Assembly: GCF_006546825.1 (NCBI RefSeq)
Contig: NZ_VICC01000008.1
Span: 62,001 to 126,000 of the forward strand
Source of the DNA: Actinomyces oris
Lineage (GTDB): Bacteria > Actinomycetota > Actinomycetes > Actinomycetales > Actinomycetaceae
Direction of reading: 5' to 3'
Length of the DNA: 64,000 nt
Numbering within the stretch: the first letter of the stretch is position 1; each line of letters begins with the position of its first letter. Positions 18,610-30,182 of this stretch are shown here, piece after piece. The translations under genes and the position numbers were made by a program. The notes beneath the pieces are model-generated. The model was not told where the DNA came from, made no database searches, and saw only the letters and a program-made list of their open reading frames with translations.

Positions 18610-19421
18610 GAACAGGAACTGCCGCCACCCGTGAGACCGTGAGCCAGGCCTGGAGCCCGGTGCTCACGGCCGCGGGCGTCGAGGGCCAGGAGCTGGGGCG
18701 CCAGATCCTCGCCCTGGCCCACCAGGTCGCCGTCCACTCGCTGCCCGGGCCGCTGACCGACCCGGGCCGCGAGGCCGAGGACAAGGTGGCCCTGGCCCGC
18801 CGGCTCTTCACCGGAACCGTGGACGAGCGCGTCGTCGACCTGCTCAGCGCCATGGTCCGCGGCCGCTGGTCCAAGGCCGTGGACCTGGTCTCCGCCCTCC
18901 ACGACCTGGGCATCGAGGCGATCCTTGCCGGCGCCCACGCGGACGGCTCGGTGGGGCAGATCGAGCAGCAGCTCTTCGAGGTCCACGAGCAGATCGCCGA
19001 CAACCGCGAGCTGCGCGAGGCCCTGGCCCCCTCGCGCCGCACCAGCACCGAGGCCCGGGTCCGCCTGGCCGAGGCCGTCTTCGCCCCCCACATCAGTGCC
19101 CCCGCCATGAGCCTGGTGGACTGGTGCGTGCGCCACCACGCCGAGGGCGGTCCGCTGCGCAACCTGCGCCGCGTCGTCGAGCTGGCCGCCGAGATGCGCC
19201 AGCGCACCATCGTCGACGTCGTCACCGCCATCCCCATGACCTCGGCCCAGGAGGAGCGCCTGCGCACCATCCTGGAGCGCCGCCTGAGCACCCGGATCGA
19301 CCTCAACTGCGAGGTCGACTCCGAGGTCATCGGCGGAGCCCGCATCTCGGCGAGGAACTACGTCATGGACCGCACCGTGCGCAGCGCCGTCGCCGAGTTG
19401 CGCACCCGCCTGGCGGGCTAA
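18606..19421 (+). CDS. atpH: ATP synthase F1 subunit delta
   Basis: Connects the b stalk to the top of the alpha3beta3 head. The 271-residue length is the usual long actinobacterial delta. The conserved C-terminal domain is recognisable: [16 protein letters not shown] followed by a stretch ending EVIGGARI, the IGG(A/I)xI signature. GTG start overlaps atpF by four bases. A 104-base gap follows before atpA, in which I see no clear hairpin or promoter. Confidence 0.96.
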
Positions 19422-19525
19422 CCCGCGCATCGCACGCCGACCCACAACTTCACCACCCCACCCCGCGCCGTCGTCGCTCACGCCCAGCGCCGCCGGCCCC
19501 AGAACGCAACCAGCAAGGAGACGAG

Positions 19526-21157
<1,632 letters not shown>

Positions 21158-21158
21158 C

Positions 21159-22106
21159 GTGGCAGGAAACCAGCGCGTCTACAAGCAGCGTATTCGATCG
21201 ACCCAGACCCTCCAGAAGGTGTTCCGGGCGATGGAGCTCATCGCCTCGTCCCGGATCGGGCAGGCGCGCCGCAACGCGCAGGAGGCCTCGCCCTACGATC
21301 ACGCCCTGAGCCAGGCGGTGGCCGCACTGGGGACGTACTCCCGCTTTGATGAGCACCCCATCACCCAGAAGCGCACCGACACCAAGCGCGTGGCGATCCT
21401 CGTGGTCACCTCCGACCGCGGCATGGCCGGCGCCTACTCGGCCACCATCCTGCGCGAGACCGGCCGCCTCATCGAGGAGCTGGTCAAGGACGGCAAGGAG
21501 CCGGTGATCTTCACCTTCGGCCGACGCGCCCATAACTACTTCAGCTTCCGGGACAGGCCGATCGAGTTCTCCTGGACCGGACAGTCGGACCGTCCCAGCG
21601 ACGAGTCCATCGAGGAGGTCGCCACCGTCCTCCTGGACTACTTCCTCCAGCCGCCCGAGGCCGGTGGCGTCGCCGAGGTCCACATCGTCTTCACCCGCTA
21701 CGTCTCGATGATCTCCCAGGTCCCCGAGGTGCGTCGTATGCTCCCGCTCAAGGTGGTCGACGTCGAAGGCGCCGGTGAGCTCGACGAGGCCGGCAACGAG
21801 GCCCTGGAGAAGGAGCTGGAGGCCGAGCGCGGCAGCTCCATGCCGCTCTACGAGTTCGAGCCCGGGCCCTCCGAGGTGCTTGACGCCCTCCTGACCCGCT
21901 ACATGGGCTCGCGCATCCGCAACGCCCTGCTGCAGTCGGCCGCCTCCGAGCTGGCCAGCCGCCAGCAGGCCATGCACACGGCCACGGACAACGCCGAGGA
22001 CCTCATCACCACCTACACCCGCCTGGCCAACGCGGCCCGCCAGGGCGACATCACCCAGGAGATCACTGAGATCGTCTCGGGTGCCGACGCCCTGGGGGCC
22101 GAATAG
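21159..22106 (+). CDS. atpG: ATP synthase F1 subunit gamma
   Basis: Central rotor shaft (315 residues). The N-terminal helix has KQRIRSTQTLQKVFRAMELIA, close to the canonical gamma start, then VVTSDRGMAGAYS. The C-terminal helix includes SRQQAMHTATDNAEDLI and the conserved arginine/asparagine-rich NAARQGDITQEI-type end. Start GTG immediately after the atpA stop; the upstream open frame is overlap with atpA. Confidence 0.97.
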   Translation: MAGNQRVYKQRIRSTQTLQKVFRAMELIASSRIGQARRNAQEASPYDHALSQAVAALGTYSRFDEHPITQKRTDTKRVAILVVTSDRGMAGAYSATILRETGRLIEELVKDGKEPVIFTFGRRAHNYFSFRDRPIEFSWTGQSDRPSDESIEEVATVLLDYFLQPPEAGGVAEVHIVFTRYVSMISQVPEVRRMLPLKVVDVEGAGELDEAGNEALEKELEAERGSSMPLYEFEPGPSEVLDALLTRYMGSRIRNALLQSAASELASRQQAMHTATDNAEDLITTYTRLANAARQGDITQEITEIVSGADALGAE

Positions 22107-23636
<1,530 letters not shown>

Positions 23637-23681
23637 GTCGTTAGGATCCGGGTAGAACCGGGCGCAGGAAAGGAGGGGGAC

Positions 23682-23948
23682 ATGGCCTTACACGTTGAGG
23701 TGGTCTCGCCGGCGGGCGAGGCCTGGACCGGAGAGGCGACGCAGGTCTCCGTGCCCCTGATTAACGGGGAGCTGGGGATCCTGCCGGGTCGTCAGCCCCT
23801 CGTGGCGGTCCTGGGGGCCGGTCCGGTGCGACTGAGTCCCATCGACGGCGAGATGTGCAGTATCGAGGTGTCCGGAGGCTTCTGCTCCGTGGACCACGAC
23901 GTCATCACGATCGCCGCCGACCACGTGAAACAGGGCGTGGAGGCCTGA
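23682..23948 (+). CDS. atpC: ATP synthase F1 subunit epsilon
   Basis: Regulatory rotor subunit, only 88 residues: the beta-sandwich domain is present (VEVVSPAGEAWTGEATQVS, GELGILPGRQPLVA) while the C-terminal helical hairpin of longer epsilons is missing. Short epsilons are usual in Actinomyces-type bacteria and are less able to inhibit ATP hydrolysis. AAGGAGGGG precedes the ATG. The next gene starts three bases after the stop. Confidence 0.96.
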   Translation: MALHVEVVSPAGEAWTGEATQVSVPLINGELGILPGRQPLVAVLGAGPVRLSPIDGEMCSIEVSGGFCSVDHDVITIAADHVKQGVEA

Positions 23949-23951
23949 GTC

Positions 23952-24368
23952 ATGGGGCAGCACGTGTGGATGATCGTGGCGCTCGTCGTCATCGTCCTCG
24001 TGCTGCTGGCAGGCGGGTTCCTGCTGCGTCTGCGCTACCTGGCCGGGCAGGTCGGCTCCTTCGAGTGCGCCCTGCGTCCCCGCGGGGCCCAGCGCTGGCT
24101 GAGCGGGGTCGCCTCCTTCCAGCTCGACTCCCTGGAGTGGTACCGCCTCGTGTCCTTCTCCACCAAGCCGTCGCGCTCATGGAGCCGCTTGAACCTGGAG
24201 CTCTCCGAGGCACGGCGCCGCCGGGAGCAGGGGCGCGTCGTCGAGGTGCACTGCGTGGACGCCACCCGCAGCCCCGAGGGCTTCGACCTGGCCATGATGG
24301 AGGAGTCCCACTCGGCGCTGGTCGCCTGGGTGGAGTCCGCCGCCCCCGAGCAGCCCAGGCTCTTCTGA
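23952..24368 (+). CDS. DUF2550 family membrane-anchored protein
   Basis: Protein of 138 residues with one N-terminal membrane helix (about 6-26) followed by RLRYLAGQVGSFECALR, SLEWYRLVSFSTKPSRSWSR and a C-terminal stretch FDLAMMEESHSALVAWVES. This pattern matches the DUF2550 family, which in actinobacteria regularly follows atpC. Function unknown. The three-base gap from atpC makes it part of the atp transcript. Confidence 0.85.
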   Translation: MGQHVWMIVALVVIVLVLLAGGFLLRLRYLAGQVGSFECALRPRGAQRWLSGVASFQLDSLEWYRLVSFSTKPSRSWSRLNLELSEARRRREQGRVVEVHCVDATRSPEGFDLAMMEESHSALVAWVESAAPEQPRLF

Positions 24369-24781
24369 GACCCGACGTCGGGGCTCGCAGGCGCGCCCTG
24401 CCGATGAGCCCGGCGGCTGTGGCTGGCCGGTGAGCCTGGCGGCCGGATTCGCCGGGGCGGGGATGCAGCCTCCTGGCCGGATCGGCGACGTACCTTTCGT
24501 CCGAGGACTGCGTTCTCCTCCAGGCCACTGGGGTCCCCTCCCAGTCATCTGGAGGAAAACGCAGTCCTCGATCACGAAGTACGTTCTCGACGGCGGCGCA
24601 CGGTGCCGCCATCGCCTGACGCTGCGTCCCCGGGCCGCGGATCACGCCTGAGACACGACGTCCGATCCGGTGTGGACGCCGTGCATGGACAGTGGAGGGG
24701 AACGCCCCGGGTGACACGATGCTCAGGCCCGCCGGCTCCGGTGTTGCGCCGAGGCCGGGCCCGCCCCGCTAGGGTGGGCGG
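24369..24781. other. 413-base intergenic region with large palindrome
   Basis: No coding sequence is convincing here; short frames on both strands are driven by the palindrome at 24488-24583 (listed separately). The last bases hold the nucS promoter: TAGGGT at 24770-24775, six bases before its GTG start. Confidence 0.6.
24488..24583. repeat. 96-bp imperfect palindrome (about 44-bp arms)
   Basis: The left arm (24488-24531) and right arm (24541-24583) are inverted copies with a few mismatches and one small indel. The best-conserved core is GAGGACTGCGTT then TCCTCCAG on the left, answered by CTGGAGGA then AACGCAGTCCTC on the right. The centre is a nine-base spacer. It is far longer than an ordinary terminator and resembles a REP/hairpin-type repeat or a solo palindromic mobile remnant. 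Confidence 0.75.
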
Positions 24782-25477
24782 GTGCGCCTCGTTATCGCCT
24801 CATGCTCCGTCGACTACTCCGGCCGCCTGGACGCCCACCTGCCCCGGGCCACCCGCGTGCTCATGCTCAAGGCCGACGGCTCGGTCCTCATCCACTCCGA
24901 CGGCGGCTCCTACAAGCCCCTGAACTGGATGAGCGCCCCGGCCCGACTGGCCGTCACCGAGCCGGACGAGGAGGCCGCCGCTGACGGCGTGCGCGAGGTC
25001 TGGGAGGTCAGCGCCACCAAGACCGACGACCGCCTCGTCATCCGCCTCTTCGAGACCATCTCCGACGTCAGCCACGAGCTGGGCGTGGACCCCGGGCTCA
25101 CCAAGGACGGCGTTGAGGCTCACCTCCAGGAGCTTCTGGCCGAGCAGATTGAGGTCCTGGGGGCCGGCTACCGCCTGGTGCGCCGCGAGTTCCCCACCGC
25201 CATCGGCCCGGTCGACATCATGGCCAAGGACGCCGAGGGCCGCTCCGTGGCCGTGGAGATCAAGCGCGTCGGCGGGATCGACGGCGTCGAGCAGCTCACC
25301 CGATACCTCGAGCTCCTCGACCGCGACCCGCTGCTGACCCCCGTCCAGGGCGTCTTCGCCGCCCAGACCATCAAGCCCCAGGCCCGCGTCCTGGCCGAGG
25401 ACCGCGGCATCCGCTGCGTCACCCTCGACTACGACGCCATGCGCGGCATGGACGACCCGAGCTCCCGTCTGTTCTGA
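24782..25477 (+). CDS. nucS: Mismatch-specific endonuclease NucS/EndoMS
   Basis: Actinobacterial and archaeal non-canonical mismatch repair nuclease that cuts both strands at mismatches (231 residues). The N-terminal DNA-binding half starts [16 protein letters not shown]. The RecB-like catalytic half has the DIMAKD, VAVEIKR and QLTRYLELL stretches containing the Asp, Glu-x-Lys and Gln catalytic residues. The C-terminus DPSSRLF matches the motif by which NucS binds the beta sliding clamp. GTG start lies six bases after TAGGGT, so the mRNA is probably leaderless. An AlkZ-like gene follows 10 bases later. Confidence 0.95.
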   Translation: MRLVIASCSVDYSGRLDAHLPRATRVLMLKADGSVLIHSDGGSYKPLNWMSAPARLAVTEPDEEAAADGVREVWEVSATKTDDRLVIRLFETISDVSHELGVDPGLTKDGVEAHLQELLAEQIEVLGAGYRLVRREFPTAIGPVDIMAKDAEGRSVAVEIKRVGGIDGVEQLTRYLELLDRDPLLTPVQGVFAAQTIKPQARVLAEDRGIRCVTLDYDAMRGMDDPSSRLF

Positions 25478-25487
25478 GGAGACAGTC

Positions 25488-26744
25488 GTGCCCGCCGCCC
25501 GCGCCTCCTCCGTGCCGCTGCCGACCGAGGTGAGCCTGGCCCGCATCATCTCCCAGGGCCTCGTCCCGGCCACCGCCGCGCCCGATGTCGCCTCGGCAGT
25601 CAGCCGCCAGCTCGCCATCCAGGGCCAGCAGGTCTCCGCCGTCCCGCACGCCCTGCTCGTGCGCGCCCCGGCCGCCGCCCCGGCCGACGTTGAGGCTGCC
25701 TTCGCACGAGGCGACCTGGTGCGCTCCTGGCCCATGCGCGGCACCGTCCACATCACCACCGCCGTCGACCACCACTGGCTGCGCGCCGCCCTCATGCACC
25801 GCACCGACGCCTGGGTGCGGAACAGCGAGAAGGCTTACGGCGTCGATACCGCCCTGTGCGAGCGCGCCGCCGAGGTGGCGCTGGGCCTCATTGAGGACCA
25901 GGGCCCGCTGAGGCGCTCGGTGCTGCTGGCGGCCTGGCAGGAGGCCGGCCTCATGGAGGCTTTCCGCGGTGAGGATGTCTCGGCCTACCGGCGCCGCCAC
26001 CTCCTGGTGCGCCTCCAGCGCGAGGGGATCCTCGTCCAGGGGCCGCGGTCCGGCAACGAGCACCTCGTCATGGACGCACGCCACCTGCCCGACGCCGACT
26101 CCGGGCCCGCCGGAGCAGGCGTCGCCCACGGCGGGACTGGCCACCGCGCCGCCTGCGCGCACATCGCCTACCGCTACGCGACCAGCCACGGCCCGGTCAG
26201 CGCCGAGGACCTGGCCCGCTGGACCACACTGCCCAAGACGCAGGCCGCCCGCGCCCTGGAGGACGCCGTCGAGCTGGGGGAGGAGCAGGCCCCAGCCGCG
26301 GTTGATGCTGCCGGTGAGCCGGCCGGGCCGCGTGTCCCGCTCGTGCGCGCGGTCGCCGAGGGCGGGGCCCGGGGAGGCCTGCGCCCGCTTGGCCCCGGCG
26401 AGTCGGCCCCGAAGACCGGCCTGCTCTACATGCGCGCCGACTTGCCCGACCTCCTGTCCGCCCACCGCAGCGCCGCGCAGGCCGCGCACTTCCTGGGCTC
26501 CTTCGATGAGCTGCACGTGGGCTACAAGGACCGCTCCTGCCTCACCGATGAGGACGGTGAGCGCCTCATCTGCCCGGCGAGCAACGGCATGTTCCGCCCG
26601 ATCCTGGTGGACCGCGGCCGACTCGTCGCCGTGCGGCCGGTCGGGGAGGGCCTGCTGTGGAAGGGTGGGGCGGCGCCGTCGGCCCGCGTGGAGCGAGACG
26701 TCAACCGGGCCGTCTCCCGCATGGAGCAGCGCCTGACCGAGTGA
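25488..26744 (+). CDS. AlkZ-like winged-helix DNA glycosylase family (HTH_42)
   Basis: Protein of 418 residues in the HTH_42 (DUF1006) superfamily. It shows the IQGQQ stretch (44-48) that corresponds to the catalytic Q-x-Q motif of AlkZ-type glycosylases, then LVRSWPMRGTVHITTAVDHHWL (split by the R-G-T-x-H signature), a helical HTH region and a C-terminal FDELHVGYKDRS plus NGMFRPILVDR stretch. AlkZ and YcaQ remove crosslinked or bulky lesions; most homologues are untested. It begins 10 bases after nucS, so both probably share a transcript, suggesting a repair function. Confidence 0.75.
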   Translation: MPAARASSVPLPTEVSLARIISQGLVPATAAPDVASAVSRQLAIQGQQVSAVPHALLVRAPAAAPADVEAAFARGDLVRSWPMRGTVHITTAVDHHWLRAALMHRTDAWVRNSEKAYGVDTALCERAAEVALGLIEDQGPLRRSVLLAAWQEAGLMEAFRGEDVSAYRRRHLLVRLQREGILVQGPRSGNEHLVMDARHLPDADSGPAGAGVAHGGTGHRAACAHIAYRYATSHGPVSAEDLARWTTLPKTQAARALEDAVELGEEQAPAAVDAAGEPAGPRVPLVRAVAEGGARGGLRPLGPGESAPKTGLLYMRADLPDLLSAHRSAAQAAHFLGSFDELHVGYKDRSCLTDEDGERLICPASNGMFRPILVDRGRLVAVRPVGEGLLWKGGAAPSARVERDVNRAVSRMEQRLTE

Positions 26745-26802
26745 ATGGAGTGGAGCCGGATCCTGCCCGCGCAGTGTGGGGGAGGAGACGCCCCGAAGGA
26801 GG

Positions 26803-26831
26803 TTGTCTGATGTCTGAAGTGGTGACAGAAT
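26803..26831 (+). promoter_or_regulatory. Promoter of nagA (leaderless)
   Basis: TTGTCT (26803-26808), a 17-base spacer and CAGAAT (26826-26831) precede the nagA ATG by seven bases, so transcription would begin at or beside the start codon. Confidence 0.55.
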
Positions 26832-26838
26832 CCGACTC

Positions 26839-28089
26839 ATGAGCAACGAAGCCATGCAGGTCCGCGCACTGCGGGGACGCGTCGTCACCCCCGACCACAT
26901 CATCGACGATGGGGTGGTTGTCCTGTCCGGATCCCACATCGCGTGGGTCGGGCCCGCTGACCAGGCCGCACGGGCCGGCTTCGCAGACGCCGTCGAGCAG
27001 GCTCAGTCCGCACCCGAGGGTGGCTACCTTCTGCCGGGACTGGTGGACGTCCACTGCCACGGCGGGGGCGGTGAGTCCTTCCCCAACGCCGAGACCGCCG
27101 AGCAGGCCATGGTCTCCGTGCTCGAGCACCGCCGCTTCGGCACCACCTCGCTCGTGGCCTCCTGCGTGACGGCCGCCCCGGACGTCCTGCGTGCGCGCAC
27201 CCGGGTGCTGGCCGAGCTGTGCGAGGACGGCGAGCTCGCCGGCATCCACTTCGAGGGGCCCTTCGTCTCGGTGGAGCGCTGCGGCGCCCAGGACCCCACC
27301 TACATCATCGACCCCGATGCCGCCCTGACCCGTGAGCTCATCGAGCTCGGCGGCGGGCATGTCGTCACCATGACGATCGCCCCGGAGAAGCCCGGCATCA
27401 CCGGCGACGACGGTGTCAACGCAGCCCTCATCGAGGGAGGGGCGCTGCCCTCCTTCGGGCACACCGACTCCGAGGCCGCCCCCGTGCGCGCCGCCCTGGC
27501 CGACGCCGCCGCCCGCATCGCCGAGCGCCTCGAGGTAGGCAAGCCGGTCCGCGCCCCGCGCTCGACCGCCACCCACCTGTTTAACGGCATGCGCCCCATG
27601 CACCACCGCACGCCCGGGCCCGTGCCCGAGTTCCTGGCGGCCGCCCAGCGCGGCGAGTGCGTCCTGGAGATGATCGGCGACGGCGTGCACCTCAGCCCCG
27701 CCATCGTCCTGGACATGTTCGAGACCCTGGGGCGCGACAACGTCGTCCTGGTCACCGACGCCATGGCGGCGGCCGGCATGGCCGACGGCGACTACGTGCT
27801 CGGCTCCCAGCCGGTCACCGTGGCCGACGGCGTCGCCCGCCTCACCGAGGGCGGTGCGATCGCCGGGGGCACCGCCCACCTCATCGACGTCGTGCGCACC
27901 ACCTGGCAGGGGGGAGTCGACCTGGTCGACGCCGTCTACGCCGCCAGCGTCCAGGGCGCGCAGATTCTCGGTGACTCGTCGGTGGGGGCGCTGCGTGCGG
28001 GCCTGTGGGCCGACGTCGTGGTCACCGACGCGGAGCTGCGGCCCGTCACCGTGCTGCGCCGCGGCGAGGCGGTGGAGCCCGCCGCCTGA
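26839..28089 (+). CDS. nagA: N-acetylglucosamine-6-phosphate deacetylase
   Basis: Deacetylates GlcNAc-6-P to glucosamine-6-P in amino-sugar and cell-wall recycling. The amidohydrolase signatures are present: GLVDVHCHGGGG (metal-binding H-x-H), GIHFEGPFVS with the metal-ligand Glu, ATHLFNGMRPMHHRTPG with further histidines, and VTDAMAAAG with the catalytic Asp. At 416 residues it is full length. No nagB or PTS gene is adjacent. A promoter sits directly in front and a strong hairpin follows. Confidence 0.94.
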   Translation: MSNEAMQVRALRGRVVTPDHIIDDGVVVLSGSHIAWVGPADQAARAGFADAVEQAQSAPEGGYLLPGLVDVHCHGGGGESFPNAETAEQAMVSVLEHRRFGTTSLVASCVTAAPDVLRARTRVLAELCEDGELAGIHFEGPFVSVERCGAQDPTYIIDPDAALTRELIELGGGHVVTMTIAPEKPGITGDDGVNAALIEGGALPSFGHTDSEAAPVRAALADAAARIAERLEVGKPVRAPRSTATHLFNGMRPMHHRTPGPVPEFLAAAQRGECVLEMIGDGVHLSPAIVLDMFETLGRDNVVLVTDAMAAAGMADGDYVLGSQPVTVADGVARLTEGGAIAGGTAHLIDVVRTTWQGGVDLVDAVYAASVQGAQILGDSSVGALRAGLWADVVVTDAELRPVTVLRRGEAVEPAA

Positions 28090-28145
28090 TCCTCCCGCAC
28101 CACCGGCCCGCTCGGGCCCCAGCAGTCTCTTGTCATGTGGGAGCC

Positions 28146-28181
28146 GTTCGCCCCGACCTGAACCGCCAGGTCGGGGCGAAC
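28146..28181. terminator. 15-bp perfect hairpin after nagA
   Basis: GTTCGCCCCGACCTG (28146-28160) and CAGGTCGGGGCGAAC (28167-28181) form a perfect 15-bp stem with a six-base loop between convergent genes; it can act on both strands. Confidence 0.8.
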
Positions 28182-28208
28182 GTGTGGTGCGGGGTGGGGG
28201 CTGCGTGC

Positions 28209-28733
28209 CTAGCCCGGCAGGCTCAGGAGGCGTCGGGTGTAGATGGCCTGACCGGAGTGCTGAGCGGCGTCGTCAATGACCGAGGCCAGGCGCACGGCCC
28301 TGGTGACTGGCGGGTCCCAGGAGTCGTCGATGACGTCGTCGAGCGTCTCCGGCGTGAGGGATCGCAGGTAGGTGGTGGCCAGGGCGTAGGCGTCATCCAG
28401 GTAGGCGAAGAGGAGACTGAGGTCGCTGACGACGACCTGGGCGGCCTGTTCGGGTGTGTGGTGCCAGTCCTCGGTGTCGTCGGGCAGGGGCAGGGCGAAG
28501 CGCTCCCGGTGGCCGCTGGTGATCCAGACGGGCTCGACGCCCGCCAGGGGCGCGACCTGGATGTCGAGCTCGCGGGCCGTGTGCCAGGCCAGCCAGGTCA
28601 GCGAGTCGATGCGGGGCGCCAGGTCTGGGGTGGGGCGGGTGTTGGCCTGCTCGAGCGTGACACCGTCGAAGGCGCGGTCGAAGCGCTCGCGGGACCGGGA
28701 CAGGACGTCAATGAGCATCTCAAGAGTCGTCAT
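28209..28733 (-). CDS. DinB-like/DUF664 (mycothiol-transferase superfamily) protein
   Basis: Protein of 174 residues with the four-helix DinB fold pattern. A conserved His lies in LTWLAWHTARELD, and the C-terminal metal-ligand region is VIDDAAQHSGQAIYTRRLL. Such proteins in actinobacteria are often mycothiol-dependent transferases or are uncharacterised stress proteins. The three expected metal-binding residues appear partly present (His near 50, His near 157). Single gene, convergent with nagA. Confidence 0.72.
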   Translation of the reverse strand: MTTLEMLIDVLSRSRERFDRAFDGVTLEQANTRPTPDLAPRIDSLTWLAWHTARELDIQVAPLAGVEPVWITSGHRERFALPLPDDTEDWHHTPEQAAQVVVSDLSLLFAYLDDAYALATTYLRSLTPETLDDVIDDSWDPPVTRAVRLASVIDDAAQHSGQAIYTRRLLSLPG

Positions 28734-29345
28734 GGTGTCAGGTTACGTTCCGGGCCTGGGCGGCGGTGGGGTCGATGAGGAACTGATGAGCCGTGAGGGG
28801 CTCCACCCTTGGGGATGGTGTTTAAGCGTCGTGATGTTTGCTCGCATCTTGCGAGTTGAGGTGGCGGGTTGTGAGGTTCGGTGGACGAGCCGGCTGTTCG
28901 TGCCCGCTGATGGACTCCAAGAACTCGCTGAGGTCGTGTGGGGTCTGGCGTGGGGCGCCGTGTGCATTACCGGTGGCCCGCGGCGTCTGACTGGCCTCCG
29001 GGCGGTGTCTGGGGTCTGTGACGGGTGTCCCTGGCCGTCGCGTTCGTACCTTATGCCTCGCGTTCGAGGGGTAAAGGGTACGAACAGGCCACCTACCCTA
29101 CGACCGCGTGCGCTGGCATCTGGTCAGGCTTAGTGGTGCGTTGTGAGCCGTTGGTGTCACGATTGGCGACTTTTAGGCTGTCCATCGGCTGGTGTGCCTG
29201 GGCCTGTGGGGCTCTGGCCTGCGTATATGTGTCGGAGTGCGGTGGTTGTCGGGCTGGGGTGCGTCTAAATGTCGCCGTTTGTGACACCGGTTGTGGGGTG
29301 TGCCTGGTGGTCTGGGGTGTGGGCGTGTGCTGGGTGTGGGGGTTA
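28734..29345. other. About 600-base gap with hairpin, no convincing gene
   Basis: Frames on the plus strand here lack ribosome binding sites, recognisable domains and normal codon use. A hairpin is visible: GTTCGTACC (29042-29050) with GGTACGAAC (29077-29085), and inside it CCTCG (29056-29060) with CGAGG (29065-29069) around CGTT. It may be a terminator or a small repeat element. G+T-rich sequence from 29280 to 29345 follows. Confidence 0.5.
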
Positions 29346-30182
29346 TTAGTGGCCTTGGGCTTCTTCGGCGTCGTCGGTGAGGTAGGTGACGATGCGGACC
29401 AGGTCGTAGGGGGTGGAGGTCTCGGTGGTGGTGATGGTGTCCTCGATGGGTCGCCACTGGTTCTCTCCGGCGGGGCGGTATCGGGTGGTCCAGGTCGTGG
29501 TCAGGGTGGTGGTGACGCCGGTGGCGGTGTGCTGGTAGTGGTGGGTGACGGTCTGGTGGGGGTAGGGGGCGCCGGGGTCGGTGGTGGTTGTGGTGGTGCC
29601 GTCTCCCCAGTTCCAGGTGTAGGTGGTGGGGGTGAACTCGACCTCGATGGGGGTGTTCAGGATGGTGGTGGTCTGGTTGCGCACGGCGGGGTTGGTGTAG
29701 ACGATGAAGGCCTTGGAGATGATGACCTTGGGTCCCGGGGGCTGACGCGTAATCCCAGAACCCTGAGCAATCAATGTCGCGGCCTGGCGGGTGGTGATGG
29801 TGACCGTACGAGGACCACCACCGGTGGTGGGTTGGTCGGGTTGGGTGGGGCGGTGGAGGGTGGACAGGTTGCACTTGTACTTGTCCAGCCCGTACTCATC
29901 CTTCTCCGTGGAGCATTCCTGGTGGGGCTGCTCGTCCCATGTCGAGCTGTCTTCGTACTGAGTTGTTACGCCGTCACCAGAGGAGCCTGAACCTGTATCC
30001 TCGGATTCGGGGTTGGAGGTTACTGATCTCGAGGCATGTCCAGCAATAGTGGTGTAATCGTCTGTCGCCTGTGTGTCCCAACTCAATTCACCCTCTCCGG
30101 TTTCCTCGGCTAATGAGGGGGAAGTGAGGAATGTGGAAAACGCTATTGCGAAGATGGATGCCGTCGTGAGCGTGTGTTTCAT
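29346..30182 (-). CDS. Secreted PKD-like domain protein, DUF6318 partner
   Basis: Secreted protein of 278 residues with an N-terminal signal peptide (MKHTLTTASIFAIAF... cleavage near SLAEE). After a Ser/Thr/Glu-rich stretch there is a PKD/Ig-like module from about 190 to 250, with TYTWNWGDGTTT and HQTVTHHYQHTATG, the W-x-W/F-G-D-G and H-x-Y pattern of PKD domains. Two cysteines lie near 90 and 105. Its ATG overlaps the terminal TGA of the DUF6318 reading frame (ATGA), so the pair were one translational unit. Its 5' third is noticeably AT-richer than the chromosome. Function unknown, presumably surface or extracellular. Confidence 0.75.
   Translation of the reverse strand: MKHTLTTASIFAIAFSTFLTSPSLAEETGEGELSWDTQATDDYTTIAGHASRSVTSNPESEDTGSGSSGDGVTTQYEDSSTWDEQPHQECSTEKDEYGLDKYKCNLSTLHRPTQPDQPTTGGGPRTVTITTRQAATLIAQGSGITRQPPGPKVIISKAFIVYTNPAVRNQTTTILNTPIEVEFTPTTYTWNWGDGTTTTTTDPGAPYPHQTVTHHYQHTATGVTTTLTTTWTTRYRPAGENQWRPIEDTITTTETSTPYDLVRIVTYLTDDAEEAQGH

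Noticed and set aside
28456-29133. Plus-strand frame overlapping the DinB-like gene and the following gap
   Set aside because: First half is antisense to a supported gene; second half has no motif or start signal.
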